In this document: one piece after another, positions 34,890 to 46,276 of the stretch
How the letters are laid out: each line of letters starts with the position of its first letter
Position numbering within the stretch: position 1 is the first letter of the stretch
Source of the DNA: Evansella halocellulosilytica
Lineage (GTDB): Bacteria; Bacillota; Bacilli; Bacillales; Salisediminibacteriaceae
Direction: 5' to 3'
DNA: 64,000 bases
Assembly: GCF_002335745.1 (NCBI RefSeq)
Contig: NZ_NIST01000001.1
Span: 580,761 to 644,760 of the forward strand
The notes under the pieces: model-generated
Databases searched by the model: none
What the model was told of the DNA's origin: nothing
The model's input: only the letters and a program-made list of their open reading frames with translations
Position numbers and translations under genes: made by a program

Positions 34890-36074
34890 ATGGAAAAAAC
34901 TAAAAGATCGTTAGAAACTCGGATGATTCATGGAACGTTTGATCGTCAGAAACATTACGGCAGTTTGACACCGCCTATATATCAAACTTCAACATTTTCA
35001 TTTGAAACAGCGGAACAAGGGGAAGCTCGTTTTGCTGGAAATGAAAGCGGTTACATGTATTCGAGATTAGGAAACCCAACAGTCGATGCATTAGAGAAAA
35101 AAATTGCTGACCTTGAGGGCGGAGAAGAAGGCATAGCTTTCAGTTCTGGAATGGCTGCTGTTTCTGCAGTATTATATGCATTAGTAAAGTCTGGAGACCA
35201 CATATTAGTCTCTGAAGGAGTTTACGGTTGCACGTTCGGTTTATTAAAAATGATGAAAGAAAAATTTAATGTGGATTATGATCTCATAAATATGGATTCA
35301 GAAGAAACAATTGAATCGATGATAAAGGACAATACAAAAGCATTGTATATTGAGACACCGATTAATCCGACGATGAAGCTTGTAGATATTGATATGGTTG
35401 TGAATGTTGCTAAGAAACGTAATCTTCCAGTCGTAGTTGACAATACATTTTGTTCACCTTATTTACAACAACCGTTAGCATTAGGAGCTGATATTGTTCT
35501 TCATAGTGCAACAAAATACATTGGAGGACACGGCGATGTTGTAGCAGGACTAGTTGTCGGGAAAAGTGAATTCATTCAAGAAGTAAGAATGACGACACAA
35601 AAAGACATTGGCGGTATTTTATCACCTTTTGATGCATGGCTATTAATTAGAGGATTAAAAACATTAGCAGTCAGAATGGATCGGCATTGTGAGAATGCAA
35701 ATAAACTTTTTGATCAATTAAAAAGACATCCTAAAATTAAAAGCATCGTTTATCCAGGTGATCCCGAATTTGTTCAGCATGAACTAGCCAAAAAACAAAT
35801 GAAGCATTATGGAGGTCTCATTAGTTTTGAAATTGACGGATCGAAGGAGACTGCTCAAAAAGTAATGAATGAACTATCAATGATACAAGTAGCGGTTAGT
35901 TTAGGTGATGCAGAGACATTGATCCAACACCCTGCAACGATGACACATGCTGTTGTTCCTGATGAAGAACGTGAAAGAATGGGCGTTACAGATCAGTTGT
36001 TACGTTTATCAGTCGGACTTGAGAGTGTCGATGATATTTGGGATGACTTAGCCAATGGGTTAAATAAGATTTAA
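34890..36074 (+). CDS. Methionine gamma-lyase-like Cys/Met metabolism PLP enzyme
   Basis: A 394-residue PLP enzyme of the trans-sulfuration family. The Schiff-base Lys is residue 209 (SATKYIGGHGD), the PLP-phosphate segment is YSRLGNPT, and VYGCTF carries Cys114, the residue typical of methionine gamma-lyase and absent from most cystathionine enzymes. The likely reaction is methionine to methanethiol, 2-oxobutanoate and ammonia; cystathionine gamma-lyase activity is the main alternative. GAGGTGAGAGG precedes the ATG. It is a single gene with its own terminator. Confidence 0.85.
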   Translation: MEKTKRSLETRMIHGTFDRQKHYGSLTPPIYQTSTFSFETAEQGEARFAGNESGYMYSRLGNPTVDALEKKIADLEGGEEGIAFSSGMAAVSAVLYALVKSGDHILVSEGVYGCTFGLLKMMKEKFNVDYDLINMDSEETIESMIKDNTKALYIETPINPTMKLVDIDMVVNVAKKRNLPVVVDNTFCSPYLQQPLALGADIVLHSATKYIGGHGDVVAGLVVGKSEFIQEVRMTTQKDIGGILSPFDAWLLIRGLKTLAVRMDRHCENANKLFDQLKRHPKIKSIVYPGDPEFVQHELAKKQMKHYGGLISFEIDGSKETAQKVMNELSMIQVAVSLGDAETLIQHPATMTHAVVPDEERERMGVTDQLLRLSVGLESVDDIWDDLANGLNKI

Positions 36075-36085
36075 CGTAGTATGAT

Positions 36086-36140
36086 CTCCCCTTTAGGTAG
36101 ACAGGTGAAAAGCCATCTGTTTAACCTTAAGGGGAGTTTT
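36086..36140 (+). terminator. Terminator of the methionine gamma-lyase gene
   Basis: CTCCCCTT-AGGT and ACCTTAAGGGGAG pair as a long stem enclosing a second inner hairpin (AGACAG/CTGTTT), followed by TTTT. The T run is short. Confidence 0.7.
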
Positions 36141-36195
36141 AAATTCCTTAAATACTAAACCATCTAATCCTTCTTAGCGAAGCGAGAAAGCAGCT

Positions 36196-37140
36196 TTAAA
36201 TCGGTATATCCGTTTTAAATATTCTTTCAAGCAAAAATGGAATTTTTACTTCAGCTATATTTAGAAACATTTCGATAAATGGGAGATCATTTGAAGGAAA
36301 AGAATATAGGAGTTCTCCCCACCATTCGGTTTCATATCGGCAGATCATACTTAGGTTATATAAAAGTAAATAGTGTACGAGTAATTCTGGTAAATTTTTA
36401 TAAAGAGAGTGCATGATTGGCAAATAATAAGTATTTTCCATTGAATAATTAATTGGTGAAGATTCAATGGATGTGTTCTGGATGTTAATGAATACTTGAT
36501 CTCCTTCCTCATAACATTTCCACTTTAAGTCTGTCTTTTGCTTGATCAATGTTGAAAATTGAGAGACAGGCTCATTAAATTTTTTAAAACTTTCTCGTTC
36601 CAGTGAAAATAACGGAGGTTTTCCTGATAATTTTATGAGAGTTTGTTCTTTCTCGAGCTCTTCAAATATTGGAATGAATTCAGGAATCGTCATAAGTAAA
36701 TGACGCATTTTATATTTCTCGCCTGTTATTTGTTTCACATGAAACAACTGCTCAGATAAGTAAGGGTAAAAACCGTCTTTTTGTACTTTTATTTCATCCT
36801 TCAAAAAAGAATAATTTTGTTTTTTACGTTTTCGAGTAGAGACACCGTGGGCAAGTACTTGGGTTGAAGCTGGGTAATGAGGGTCGCCTGTCAATAAGAG
36901 TGCTTTTAACCAATGACTTAGCCCGTAAAAATATAAAACGGGTTTGATTGATAATGGAGCATGTATTCCTTGTGAAAAAAAGGATTCGCCCATTTTTATG
37001 TAATAGACGAAAGAATAACCGTTATTAAATGATAATTCCTTTGCATTTGAATATTTCTGCTTTGAATACAATTTATATAAGTATGATTTAACATAATCTA
37101 CCGATTGAAAATAAGTATAGAATGTGTATTTACGTGACAA
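36196..37140 (-). CDS. yaaC: YaaC family protein
   Basis: A 314-residue protein matching B. subtilis YaaC in length, start (YTFYTYFQSVDYVKSYLYKLY) and place divergent from guaB. The function is unknown; it has no clear catalytic motif or membrane segment. It is head-on to replication, one of only two such genes in the window, and carries a one-mismatch parS at 36731. A GAGGGGA site is present upstream. Confidence 0.88.
   Translation of the reverse strand: MSRKYTFYTYFQSVDYVKSYLYKLYSKQKYSNAKELSFNNGYSFVYYIKMGESFFSQGIHAPLSIKPVLYFYGLSHWLKALLLTGDPHYPASTQVLAHGVSTRKRKKQNYSFLKDEIKVQKDGFYPYLSEQLFHVKQITGEKYKMRHLLMTIPEFIPIFEELEKEQTLIKLSGKPPLFSLERESFKKFNEPVSQFSTLIKQKTDLKWKCYEEGDQVFINIQNTSIESSPINYSMENTYYLPIMHSLYKNLPELLVHYLLLYNLSMICRYETEWWGELLYSFPSNDLPFIEMFLNIAEVKIPFLLERIFKTDIPI
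36731..36746. promoter_or_regulatory. parS-like site in yaaC (one mismatch)
   Basis: TGTTTCACATGAAACA differs from the parS consensus by one base in the central CG (CACATG instead of CACGTG). Whether ParB binds it is uncertain; a central change may weaken it. Confidence 0.5.
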
Positions 37141-37207
37141 ACAAAATCCCCTCCAAATTCATAAACATACGTAATGTTTTCTGAAAAATAAAACAATTAT
37201 TCCTTCC

Positions 37208-37236
37208 TTGACAGTAGTTTATCCAGTTGTTAATCT
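37208..37236 (+). promoter_or_regulatory. Promoter of guaB
   Basis: TTGACA and TAATCT are separated by 17 bases, ending 42 bases before the guaB start. An AT-rich imperfect palindrome (AATATTTT/AAAAATATT) lies just downstream. I see no guanine riboswitch. Confidence 0.78.
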
Positions 37237-37263
37237 ACTAATAATATTTTGCAAAAATATTGA

Positions 37264-38736
<1,473 letters not shown>

Positions 38737-38761
38737 GGAAAAAAATAAGTCGAATGAACGA

Positions 38762-38793
38762 ATAGGTAGGGGACTCCCCTATCTATTTTTTTT
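38762..38793 (+). terminator. Terminator of guaB
   Basis: ATAGGTAGGGGA and TCCCCTATCTAT pair around a tight loop, followed by seven or more T. Confidence 0.9.
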
Positions 38794-38884
38794 GAAATAA
38801 TTATGATAAAATATCGTTTGTCCAAATAAAAAAATGTACAATCAGTACTTTATATAAAAAGAGAGAGAACTTGATTGGGAGAGG

Positions 38885-40297
38885 ATGAAAAAGATGGTAA
38901 AACGATTGACAATGTTCAGCTTTTTATTCGTATTTACATTTATGAGTGTCTTTAGTTTTGGAGGAACAACGCAAGCTAATTTTGAGCCGAATGTAGATAC
39001 AGCGATATTATTAGATGGAGAAACTGGGAAAATATTGTATGAACGAAATGTTGATCAACCGTTGCCGCCTGCGAGTATGACTAAAATGATGAGTGAGTAT
39101 CTCATTTTGGAAGCGGTAAATAATGGAGATATTGCTTGGGATGATACAGTTCCGATTAGTGAAGATCTAGCAGCAATGTCACATAACGAAGGTCTATCAA
39201 ATGTGATGCTTCGAGTAGATGAAGAGTATACAGTCCAAGAGCTATACGAATCTGTCGCGATTTATTCTGCAAATGCTTCTACGATGGCTTTAGCAGAATA
39301 TATTGCTGGTTCTGAAGGTGCGTTTGTTGAATTAATGAATGAACGTGGAAAAGAGCTTGGACTCGGTACTCCGTTACGTGAGGCAGGGTCTGAGTATGGA
39401 ATGGAAAACCTTGAAGAGATTGCCGATGAAGAATTAGGAGATTTTCAATTCGTTAATACGACAGGACTTCCAAATAGTCTTTTAGATGGGAATCACCCGG
39501 AAGGTACTGGTGCTAATGAGGACAATTATATGTCGGCTCGCGCTGCAGCTGTTTTAGCGTATCACTTAATAAATGATTATCCTGAAGTGTTGGACACTGC
39601 AAGCATTCCAGAGAAAGTATTTAGAGAAGATTCGGATGATGCGATTAATATGCAAAACTGGAATTGGATGATTTCTGGAACGATGTATTCAGATATTGAT
39701 TATGAATATGTTGACGGTTTAAAAACAGGCTTCACAAATGCCGCTGGGTATTGTTTCACTGGAACAGCTGAAAAAGATGGACAACGTTTAATTAGTGTTG
39801 TGATGAAAGCCGGTTCTGAAGTTGAACGTTTTAATGAAACAGAACGTTTAATGGAGTACGGTTTTAATAACTTCTCTAGTGAAGAGATTTTCCCTGCAGG
39901 AATGGAACTAGAGGGCTATGAAACAGTTGAAGTAACGAAGGGGACAGAGGATGAAGTATCGATTTCAACGAGTGATGCTTTTACAACACTTATGCATAAT
40001 CGTGATGACATCGACTCTTATCACTATTCTGTTCAATTAGATGAGTCATTACTTGATGACGATGGACGATTAATCGCACCAGTTGAAGAAAACGAAGTGA
40101 TTGGCACAATGACCGTTGAGTATGACGGAGATTACGCAAATGGTTACCTTCAAGGAGAGAGCTCTGATACGATTCAGATCGTAACGAATGAATCCGTTGA
40201 TAAAGCTGGCTGGTTTACTTTGATGATGCGGGGAATTGGAGACTTTTTCTCAGGTGTTTGGACTTCAGTAGCTGACACCGTACGCGGCTGGTTCTAA
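38885..40297 (+). CDS. dacA: D-alanyl-D-alanine carboxypeptidase (PBP5 type)
   Basis: A 470-residue penicillin-binding protein that trims the terminal D-Ala from cell-wall pentapeptides. After a signal peptide (about 1-31) come SxxK (Ser64-Lys67, PASMTKMM), SxN (Ser128-Asn130) and KTG (Lys280-Gly282). The C-terminus ends in an amphipathic helix for membrane attachment. The protein is markedly acidic, as in halophile exoproteins. An alternative ATG at 38894 has better spacing to GGGAGAGG. The place after guaB matches B. subtilis. Confidence 0.95.
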   Translation: MKKMVKRLTMFSFLFVFTFMSVFSFGGTTQANFEPNVDTAILLDGETGKILYERNVDQPLPPASMTKMMSEYLILEAVNNGDIAWDDTVPISEDLAAMSHNEGLSNVMLRVDEEYTVQELYESVAIYSANASTMALAEYIAGSEGAFVELMNERGKELGLGTPLREAGSEYGMENLEEIADEELGDFQFVNTTGLPNSLLDGNHPEGTGANEDNYMSARAAAVLAYHLINDYPEVLDTASIPEKVFREDSDDAINMQNWNWMISGTMYSDIDYEYVDGLKTGFTNAAGYCFTGTAEKDGQRLISVVMKAGSEVERFNETERLMEYGFNNFSSEEIFPAGMELEGYETVEVTKGTEDEVSISTSDAFTTLMHNRDDIDSYHYSVQLDESLLDDDGRLIAPVEENEVIGTMTVEYDGDYANGYLQGESSDTIQIVTNESVDKAGWFTLMMRGIGDFFSGVWTSVADTVRGWF

Positions 40298-40325
40298 AAT
40301 AAGGGGGGCATCCTCCTTATTTTTA
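40295..40325 (+). terminator. Terminator of dacA
   Basis: AAAATAAGG-GGGG pairs with CCTCC-TTATTTTT around GCAT. The stem starts at the dacA stop codon. Confidence 0.8.
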
Positions 40326-40521
40326 TACATAAAGGAGCAGCTGACCGTATATGAGAAACTGACGTTACCGTTATTATTTTCGTATAGGTTGCAAATAAAA
40401 CTTTTTTACAAATTCCTATTAAAAAGGTCAGTTTTTTCGTTATAATGGTAGAGGAATGTTTGGATATAAAATGAGTTGAAAATCCAAAATACAAATAACA
40501 AGTCGTTTAAGGGGGATTACC

Positions 40522-41409
40522 ATGGAAAGACAAACAGGTACAGATCGTGTAAAACGTGGTATGGCAGAAATGCAAAAAGGCGGCGTCATTATGGATGTTG
40601 TCAATGCTGAGCAAGCTAAAATTGCAGAAGAAGCTGGTGCAGTTGCCGTTATGGCATTAGAGCGTGTTCCGGCTGATATTCGTGCTGCAGGCGGGGTTGC
40701 CCGTATGGCTGACCCGACTATTGTAGAAGAAGTACAAAGCGCGGTTACGATTCCAGTTATGGCAAAAGCACGTATTGGACACATTGTTGAAGCTCGTGTA
40801 CTTGAAGCTCTAGGGGTGGACTATATTGATGAAAGTGAAGTTTTAACACCTGCAGACGAAGTATATCATTTAAATAAGCGTGAGTTCACTGTCCCGTTTG
40901 TTTGTGGAGCTCGTGATTTAGGTGAAGCATCACGACGCATCGGAGAAGGTGCTTCAATGATTCGTACAAAAGGTGAGCCTGGAACAGGAAATATTGTAGA
41001 AGCTGTCCGCCACATGCGTATGATGCAGTCCCAAATTAAAAAAGTGATCGGTATGTCTGAAGATGAGTTAATGACGGAAGCGAAAAACATTGGGGCACCT
41101 TACGAGGTTCTTTTAGATATTAAACGTAATGGCCGATTCCCAGTCGTTAATTTTGCTGCGGGAGGCGTTGCAACTCCAGCAGACGCTGCATTAATGATGC
41201 AGTTAGGTGCAGACGGTGTCTTTGTTGGATCAGGTATTTTTAAATCCGATAATCCTGAGCGATTTGCACGTTCAATTGTGGAAGCAACAACTCATTATGA
41301 AGACTATAAACTAATTGCAGAACTATCTAAAGACTTAGGGACTGCAATGAAAGGGATTGAAATCTCTACTTTAGAAGAAAAAGATCGTATGCAAGATCGC
41401 GGTTGGTAA
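40522..41409 (+). CDS. pdxS: PdxS, pyridoxal 5'-phosphate synthase lyase subunit
   Basis: A 295-residue TIM-barrel enzyme that makes PLP from ribose 5-phosphate, glyceraldehyde 3-phosphate and ammonia from PdxT. The catalytic lysines are Lys82 (VMAKARIGH) and Lys150 ([10 protein letters not shown]), with Asp25. AAGGGGG precedes the ATG. A TATAAT at 40441 marks the likely promoter. It is 34 bases upstream of pdxT. Confidence 0.98.
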   Translation: MERQTGTDRVKRGMAEMQKGGVIMDVVNAEQAKIAEEAGAVAVMALERVPADIRAAGGVARMADPTIVEEVQSAVTIPVMAKARIGHIVEARVLEALGVDYIDESEVLTPADEVYHLNKREFTVPFVCGARDLGEASRRIGEGASMIRTKGEPGTGNIVEAVRHMRMMQSQIKKVIGMSEDELMTEAKNIGAPYEVLLDIKRNGRFPVVNFAAGGVATPADAALMMQLGADGVFVGSGIFKSDNPERFARSIVEATTHYEDYKLIAELSKDLGTAMKGIEISTLEEKDRMQDRGW

Positions 41410-41443
41410 GGTGTTACCTTCCATTTGAGAGGAGAATAACATC

Positions 41444-42028
41444 ATGATAAACATAGGTGTTTTAGCCTTGCAAGGTGCTGTAAGAGAACATGTGAAAGCA
41501 TTAGAAGCACCAGATGTAAATGTAAAAGTCATTAAGAAAGCATCAGAGTTAAATGATATTGATGGACTCGTTTTTCCTGGCGGAGAGAGCACGACAATGC
41601 GTAAACTCATTGACAAATATGATTTTTTCGAGGCTTTAAAGAAGTTTGCTGAAAAGGGAAAACCAATGTTTGGGACATGTGCTGGTGCGATCTTAATGGC
41701 AAATGAGCTTGTTGGCCAAGCTCAGCCTCATTTAGCAGTCATGGACATCAAAGTAGAGCGGAATGCATTCGGACGCCAAAGAGAAAGCTTTGAAGTTAAT
41801 CTCAGCGTTCATGGAGTAGGTGAGAACTTCCCTGCTGTATTCATACGTGCGCCAATTATTCAAAAAGTTGGAGCTGATGTTGAGGTTATTGCTGAGTGTG
41901 ACGGAGAAGTTGTCGCAGCAAGACAAGGACCGTTTCTTGCATGTTCGTTTCACCCAGAATTAACGGATGATTACCGAATGCATCAATTTTTTGTAAAAAT
42001 GGTTCGGGAATGTCAAATCCCTGCTTGA
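41444..42028 (+). CDS. pdxT: PdxT, pyridoxal 5'-phosphate synthase glutaminase subunit
   Basis: A 194-residue class I glutaminase that feeds ammonia to PdxS. The triad is Cys79 (FGTCAGAI), His170 and Glu172 (SFHPELTDD), and the family GGESTTMRKL is at about 47-56. GAGAGGAG precedes the ATG. It forms an operon with pdxS. Confidence 0.97.
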   Translation: MINIGVLALQGAVREHVKALEAPDVNVKVIKKASELNDIDGLVFPGGESTTMRKLIDKYDFFEALKKFAEKGKPMFGTCAGAILMANELVGQAQPHLAVMDIKVERNAFGRQRESFEVNLSVHGVGENFPAVFIRAPIIQKVGADVEVIAECDGEVVAARQGPFLACSFHPELTDDYRMHQFFVKMVRECQIPA

Positions 42029-42054
42029 TTAGATCGTATCAAATCGGTTAGAAT
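42025..42054 (+). promoter_or_regulatory. Likely promoter of the serS leader
   Basis: TTGATT and TAGAAT are separated by 18 bases; it begins over the pdxT stop codon and lies about 40 bases before the T-box stem I. Confidence 0.65.
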
Positions 42055-42094
42055 AGTGAGTATTAAAAAAGACTTGTTCATCATGAACAATCTT

Positions 42095-42342
42095 AATGAT
42101 GAAATGTGACGAAGGGAATTAGTAGCAATTATTTTTCACTTCAGAGAGCCGGTGGAAGCTGTGAACCGGTGTGAAAGCATTGTGAATCCATCCTGGAGCA
42201 AAGCAGTTGAAATAGTAGTAAACTGCTTCGGTTTATTGACCGTTATTCAATCAAGCTGGAAGTACGATGATTCATTGTATTTCAATTAGGGTGGCAACGC
42301 GGGTAACTCTCGTCCCTTTCTTAGGGATGAGGGTTTTTTTAA
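42095..42342 (+). promoter_or_regulatory. Serine T-box leader of serS
   Basis: A T-box riboswitch that senses uncharged tRNA. Stem I runs from about 42103 to 42203 with the apical AGCCGGTGGAAG region. The specifier reads GAA-UCC-AUCCUGGAGC, with UCC (Ser) at 42187-42189. The T-box AGGGTGGCAACGCGGG is at 42288-42303. The terminator stem (ACTCTCGTCCCT with AGGGATGAGGGT, then seven T) is at 42305-42341. Uncharged tRNA-Ser would stabilise the antiterminator and turn serS on. Confidence 0.93.
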
Positions 42343-42357
42343 TTGCTTAAAGAGCGG

Positions 42358-42421
42358 GTTCAAAAGGAGGGCAATAAGAGCTGCGAGCGTCACATCACGA
42401 GCTTCCACACTGATGCTCTTA
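42358..42421 (+). repeat. Fragment of the TGTTCAAAAAG repeat family
   Basis: GTTCAAAAGGAGGG followed by GCGTCACATCACGAGCTTCC resembles one end of the 342-bp element at 8144-8485 (read in reverse) and the core at 58566. It sits between the T-box terminator and serS, so it is transcribed with serS. Confidence 0.6.
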
Positions 42422-42462
42422 AATAATTTCGCCAAAAATAATGTAAATCGGAGGTAAGGAAA

Positions 42463-43740
42463 ATGTTAGATGTGAAACGTTTACGAAGTGATTTTGTACA
42501 TGTGAAGGGACAGTTAGCTTATCGAAATGAGGATATATCAGATTTAGACCGTTTCGGTGATCTTGACAAAATGAGAAGAGAATTAATTCAAGAAGTCGAA
42601 GAACTTAAAAGCCGTCGAAACACAGTATCACAAGAGATATCTCAGTTAAAGCGAGAGAAAAAAGATGCAGATGACTTAATAAAAGAAATGAAGGACGTCT
42701 CAAATCGAGTAAAAGAGTTAGATGATGAACTTCGTACGGTCGATCAACAGCTTACAGACATCTTATTAACGATTCCAAATATCCCGCATGAAAGTGTTCC
42801 TGTCGGCGCAGATGAAGATGAAAATGAGGAAGCGAGAACGTGGGGAGATCTACCGACTTTTAAATTTGAAGCAAAGCCACACTGGGACTTAGCTACAGAA
42901 CTTGGTATTCTTGACTTTGAACGTGCATCAAAAGTGACTGGCAGCCGCTTTGTTTTTTACAAAGGGCTAGGAGCACGGCTAGAACGAGCGTTACTTAATT
43001 TCATGATGGATCTCCATCAAGATGAACATGGGTATGAGGAAATTTTGCCTCCTTATATGGTTAACCGAGACAGCATGACTGGAACGGGACAGCTGCCAAA
43101 GTTTGAAGAAGATGCCTTTAAAATTCGTGAGGAAGACTACTTTTTAATCCCTACGGCTGAAGTTCCGGTAACGAATTTTCACCGCGATGAGATTATGGAT
43201 GTTGAGGACCTACCAAAAACATATACAGCATTTAGTGCGTGTTTCCGTTCTGAAGCGGGATCTGCAGGTCGAGATACACGTGGTTTAATACGCCAGCATC
43301 AATTTAACAAAGTAGAGCTCGTTCGCTTTGTTAAGCCTGAAGAATCTTATGAGCAATTAGAGCTTCTTACATCTCATGCAGAAAAAGTATTGCAGCTATT
43401 AAAACTGCCATATCGTGTCATGAATATGTGTACTGGAGATTTAGGTTTTACTGCAGCGAAGAAGTATGATATTGAGGTTTGGATCCCAAGTTATGGGACA
43501 TATCGTGAAATTTCTTCTTGCAGTAACTTTGAAGATTTTCAAGCACGACGAGCTAATATACGATTTAAACGAGATGCAAAAGGAAAAGCTGAATTTGTTC
43601 ATACGTTAAATGGCTCTGGGTTAGCGATTGGACGAACCGTTGCGGCTATTTTAGAAAACTATCAGCGAGAAGATGGTACAGTTCAAATACCTGATGTTTT
43701 AAAACCATATATGGGCGGAAAAGATATCATTTCAAAATAG
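42463..43740 (+). CDS. serS: Seryl-tRNA synthetase
   Basis: A 425-residue class II synthetase. The N-terminal helical arm (about 1-105, a coiled coil for tRNA-Ser) is followed by the catalytic core with motif 2 ([25 protein letters not shown]) and motif 3 ([20 protein letters not shown]). GGAGGTAAGG precedes the ATG. It is controlled by the upstream serine T-box. Confidence 0.98.
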   Translation: MLDVKRLRSDFVHVKGQLAYRNEDISDLDRFGDLDKMRRELIQEVEELKSRRNTVSQEISQLKREKKDADDLIKEMKDVSNRVKELDDELRTVDQQLTDILLTIPNIPHESVPVGADEDENEEARTWGDLPTFKFEAKPHWDLATELGILDFERASKVTGSRFVFYKGLGARLERALLNFMMDLHQDEHGYEEILPPYMVNRDSMTGTGQLPKFEEDAFKIREEDYFLIPTAEVPVTNFHRDEIMDVEDLPKTYTAFSACFRSEAGSAGRDTRGLIRQHQFNKVELVRFVKPEESYEQLELLTSHAEKVLQLLKLPYRVMNMCTGDLGFTAAKKYDIEVWIPSYGTYREISSCSNFEDFQARRANIRFKRDAKGKAEFVHTLNGSGLAIGRTVAAILENYQREDGTVQIPDVLKPYMGGKDIISK

Positions 43741-43747
43741 TTTTTCA

Positions 43748-43781
43748 AACCAACCTTTCTGAACAGGAAGGTTGGTTTTTT
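43748..43781 (+). terminator. Terminator of serS
   Basis: AACCAACCTT and AAGGTTGGTT pair with a 10-base loop, followed by TTTT. The 43782-44188 gap after it is AT-rich and without a gene. Confidence 0.9.
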
Positions 43782-44004
43782 CAGTGGTTGCTGAAACATT
43801 TTTGTAATAATCGAAAGGAGTATGAAATATTAATGATATAAGTGTAACAAAATCTTACAGAATATTTTATTAAATATTTATTCATGCGAGTCTATTTTTA
43901 TAAGAATGATAGGTAGTAAGTCCTGCTATAATAATAAATATACACTTTATTAAATATTATTTTTATTCGAATAATTTCGAAAACCGAAATATCTAAAAAG
44001 GGAC

Positions 44005-44019
44005 AATTTTCAAAAAACT
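44005..44019. promoter_or_regulatory. CodY-box-like site before transporter operon 1
   Basis: AATTTTCAAAAAACT matches the established CodY consensus AATTTTCWGAAAATT at 13 of 15 positions. It lies about 170 bases upstream of the first ATPase gene. In such AT-rich DNA chance matches are likely, so this is weaker than the site at 50658. Confidence 0.4.
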
Positions 44020-44188
44020 ATATACACGTTATCATATATATGATAAATTATTTCCTATAAAAATGTTTCGATTTATTTAGAAGAGAAAATTATTATAGTA
44101 GTGTTAAAAATATATACTTATAAATGAATAAATTATCATATAATTTCGTCTGATTTTGTCGAACATACATAAAATACGGGGTGAGTTT

Positions 44189-45202
44189 ATGAGTAATCAT
44201 GCACAAGATTTACTAGAAGTAAAAGATTTAAAAACATACTTTTATATGGAGGATAAAACCGCGAAAGCCGTTGATGGAGTTGACTTTTCAATAAAAAAAG
44301 GCGAGACTCTAGCCCTTGTCGGTGAATCCGGAAGCGGGAAAAGTATTACCTCCCTCTCAATAATGAGACTCATTAATTCTCCACCGGGAAAAATTGTCGA
44401 AGGCTCTATTAAACTTGATGGTAAAGATCTTTTAAATCTATCAGAAAGAGAGATGAGAAAAGTCCGAGGCAATGATATCGGCATGATATTTCAAGAGCCG
44501 ATGACCTCATTAAATCCCGTATATACGATTGGAAATCAAATAGCTGAAACGTTAATGAAACATAAACATATGAAAAAGAAGGAAGCCTACCAAAAGGCAA
44601 TAGATCTATTAAAGTTGGTCGGATTTCCAAGAGCAGAGGAAATTGTCCATGAATACCCTCACCAGCTTTCTGGAGGAATGAGACAACGTGCAATGATTGC
44701 GATTGCGATGTCTTGCGATCCGAAATTATTAATTGCAGACGAACCGACGACAGCTTTAGATGTAACGATTCAAGCTCAAATTTTAGATTTAATGATAGAG
44801 ATGAAAGAGAAATTTGAGTCTTCGATCTTACTTATTACCCATGACTTAGGTGTAGTTGCAGAGGTTGCCGACCGTGTTCTTGTCATGTATGGAGGACAAA
44901 TTGTAGAAGAAGCGTCTGTCAGAGAAGTCTTTACTGATCCGAAGCATCCATACACAGTCGGACTTTTAGGTAGTATTCCAAACTTAGATACAGAAGTAGA
45001 ACGTCTTGAATCGATTCCAGGAACAGTTCCACCTGCACACCGTTTTCCTCAAGGATGTCGGTTTGCACCAAGATGTAAACACGTTATGGAAAAATGTCTT
45101 GAAGGAAACCCGGACCTTTTAGAGACAAACCCTAAACATAAAGTCAGATGTTATCTCTATGAGGAAGAAGGAGGGAATGCAGATGGAGAAGCAAACAGAT
45201 AA
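44189..45202 (+). CDS. Oligopeptide ABC transporter ATPase, AppD/OppD type (operon 1)
   Basis: A 337-residue ATPase. Walker A GESGSGKS, signature LSGGMRQR, Walker B LLIADEPTTALD and the C-terminal Cys-rich OppD/F tail (CRFAPRCKHVMEKC) are present; that tail may bind an iron-sulfur cluster in some relatives. The frame extends to a TTG at 44156, but the ATG at 44189 behind GGGGTGAG gives the usual start. The gene order D-F-A-B-C of this operon equals appDFABC of B. subtilis. It overlaps the next gene by 20 bases. Confidence 0.93.
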   Translation: MSNHAQDLLEVKDLKTYFYMEDKTAKAVDGVDFSIKKGETLALVGESGSGKSITSLSIMRLINSPPGKIVEGSIKLDGKDLLNLSEREMRKVRGNDIGMIFQEPMTSLNPVYTIGNQIAETLMKHKHMKKKEAYQKAIDLLKLVGFPRAEEIVHEYPHQLSGGMRQRAMIAIAMSCDPKLLIADEPTTALDVTIQAQILDLMIEMKEKFESSILLITHDLGVVAEVADRVLVMYGGQIVEEASVREVFTDPKHPYTVGLLGSIPNLDTEVERLESIPGTVPPAHRFPQGCRFAPRCKHVMEKCLEGNPDLLETNPKHKVRCYLYEEEGGNADGEANR

Positions 45203-46169
45203 AGTTTTAGAAATCAAAAATTTAAAGAAATATTTTCCTGTAAAAGGTGGGGTACTACAAAGAACTGTCGGTCATGTTAAAGCAGTTGATGATGTCTCTT
45301 TTGATGTATATGCCGGGGAAACACTAGGAATTGTTGGTGAATCAGGCTCTGGTAAATCAACATTAGGGAGGACGATTCTTCGATTATTAGATCCTACAGA
45401 AGGACAAATTCTTTTTGACGGTGAAGATATTTCTAATATTGGTAATCGAAAAATGCGTCCGTACAGAAAAGATATGCAGATGGTTTTCCAAGACCCGTTT
45501 GCGTCTTTAAACCCTAGGATGAGTGTTGGGGAAATTATTGAGGAACCTATGCTAGTTCAAAAAACATTAACGAAAAAAGACCGGAAAGATAAGGTTGTCG
45601 ACTTATTAGAAAAGGTTGGATTAACTGAGGAAGCAAGAGAAAAGTATCCTCACGAATTTTCAGGGGGACAGCGTCAACGAATCGGCATTGCAAGAGCGTT
45701 GTCAATGAATCCGAAATTTATTATCGGGGATGAACCTGTTTCAGCATTAGATGTTTCTGTACAGTCACAAGTATTAAATTTAATGGAAGACTTACAGGAT
45801 GAATTTAATCTTACATATTTATTTATAGCTCATGACTTGAGTGTTGTGAAACATATTAGCGATCGGGTAGGTGTCATGTACTTAGGGCGACTAGCTGAAC
45901 TTGGTCCAAAAAGTAAAATTTATGACAATCCATTGCATCCTTATACGCGAGCACTGCTTTCATCAGTCCCAGTACCGGATGTTGAAAGAAAGAGAGAGAA
46001 AATAAAATTAAAGGGAGAGCTGCCTAGCCCTTCGAACCCACCGACCGGTTGTGCTTTTCATACGAGATGTCCTGAAGCGCACGAAAGGTGCAAAGTAGAA
46101 CGTCCTGAACTGATTCATTATGGAGACGGGCAATACGTTTCCTGTCACTTATATACAGAGGAATCGTAA
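45183..46169 (+). CDS. Oligopeptide ABC transporter ATPase, AppF/OppF type (operon 1)
   Basis: A 328-residue partner ATPase. Walker A GESGSGKS (residues 52-59), signature [15 protein letters not shown], Walker [12 protein letters not shown] and a C-terminal [14 protein letters not shown] are seen. The open frame begins at 45159, but the ATG at 45183 follows GGAGGG with 7-base spacing. It forms a heterodimer with the preceding ATPase to drive uptake. Confidence 0.93.
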   Translation: MEKQTDKVLEIKNLKKYFPVKGGVLQRTVGHVKAVDDVSFDVYAGETLGIVGESGSGKSTLGRTILRLLDPTEGQILFDGEDISNIGNRKMRPYRKDMQMVFQDPFASLNPRMSVGEIIEEPMLVQKTLTKKDRKDKVVDLLEKVGLTEEAREKYPHEFSGGQRQRIGIARALSMNPKFIIGDEPVSALDVSVQSQVLNLMEDLQDEFNLTYLFIAHDLSVVKHISDRVGVMYLGRLAELGPKSKIYDNPLHPYTRALLSSVPVPDVERKREKIKLKGELPSPSNPPTGCAFHTRCPEAHERCKVERPELIHYGDGQYVSCHLYTEES

Positions 46170-46276
46170 GCAACCATTTTTCTTAAAGGGGGTGAGGGGG
46201 CAGGAGAGGAAATGAGATGCATTTTTTTCTAACCTATTTTTAGAATCTTTAAAAAATTAAGGGGGTTTATGTATTC

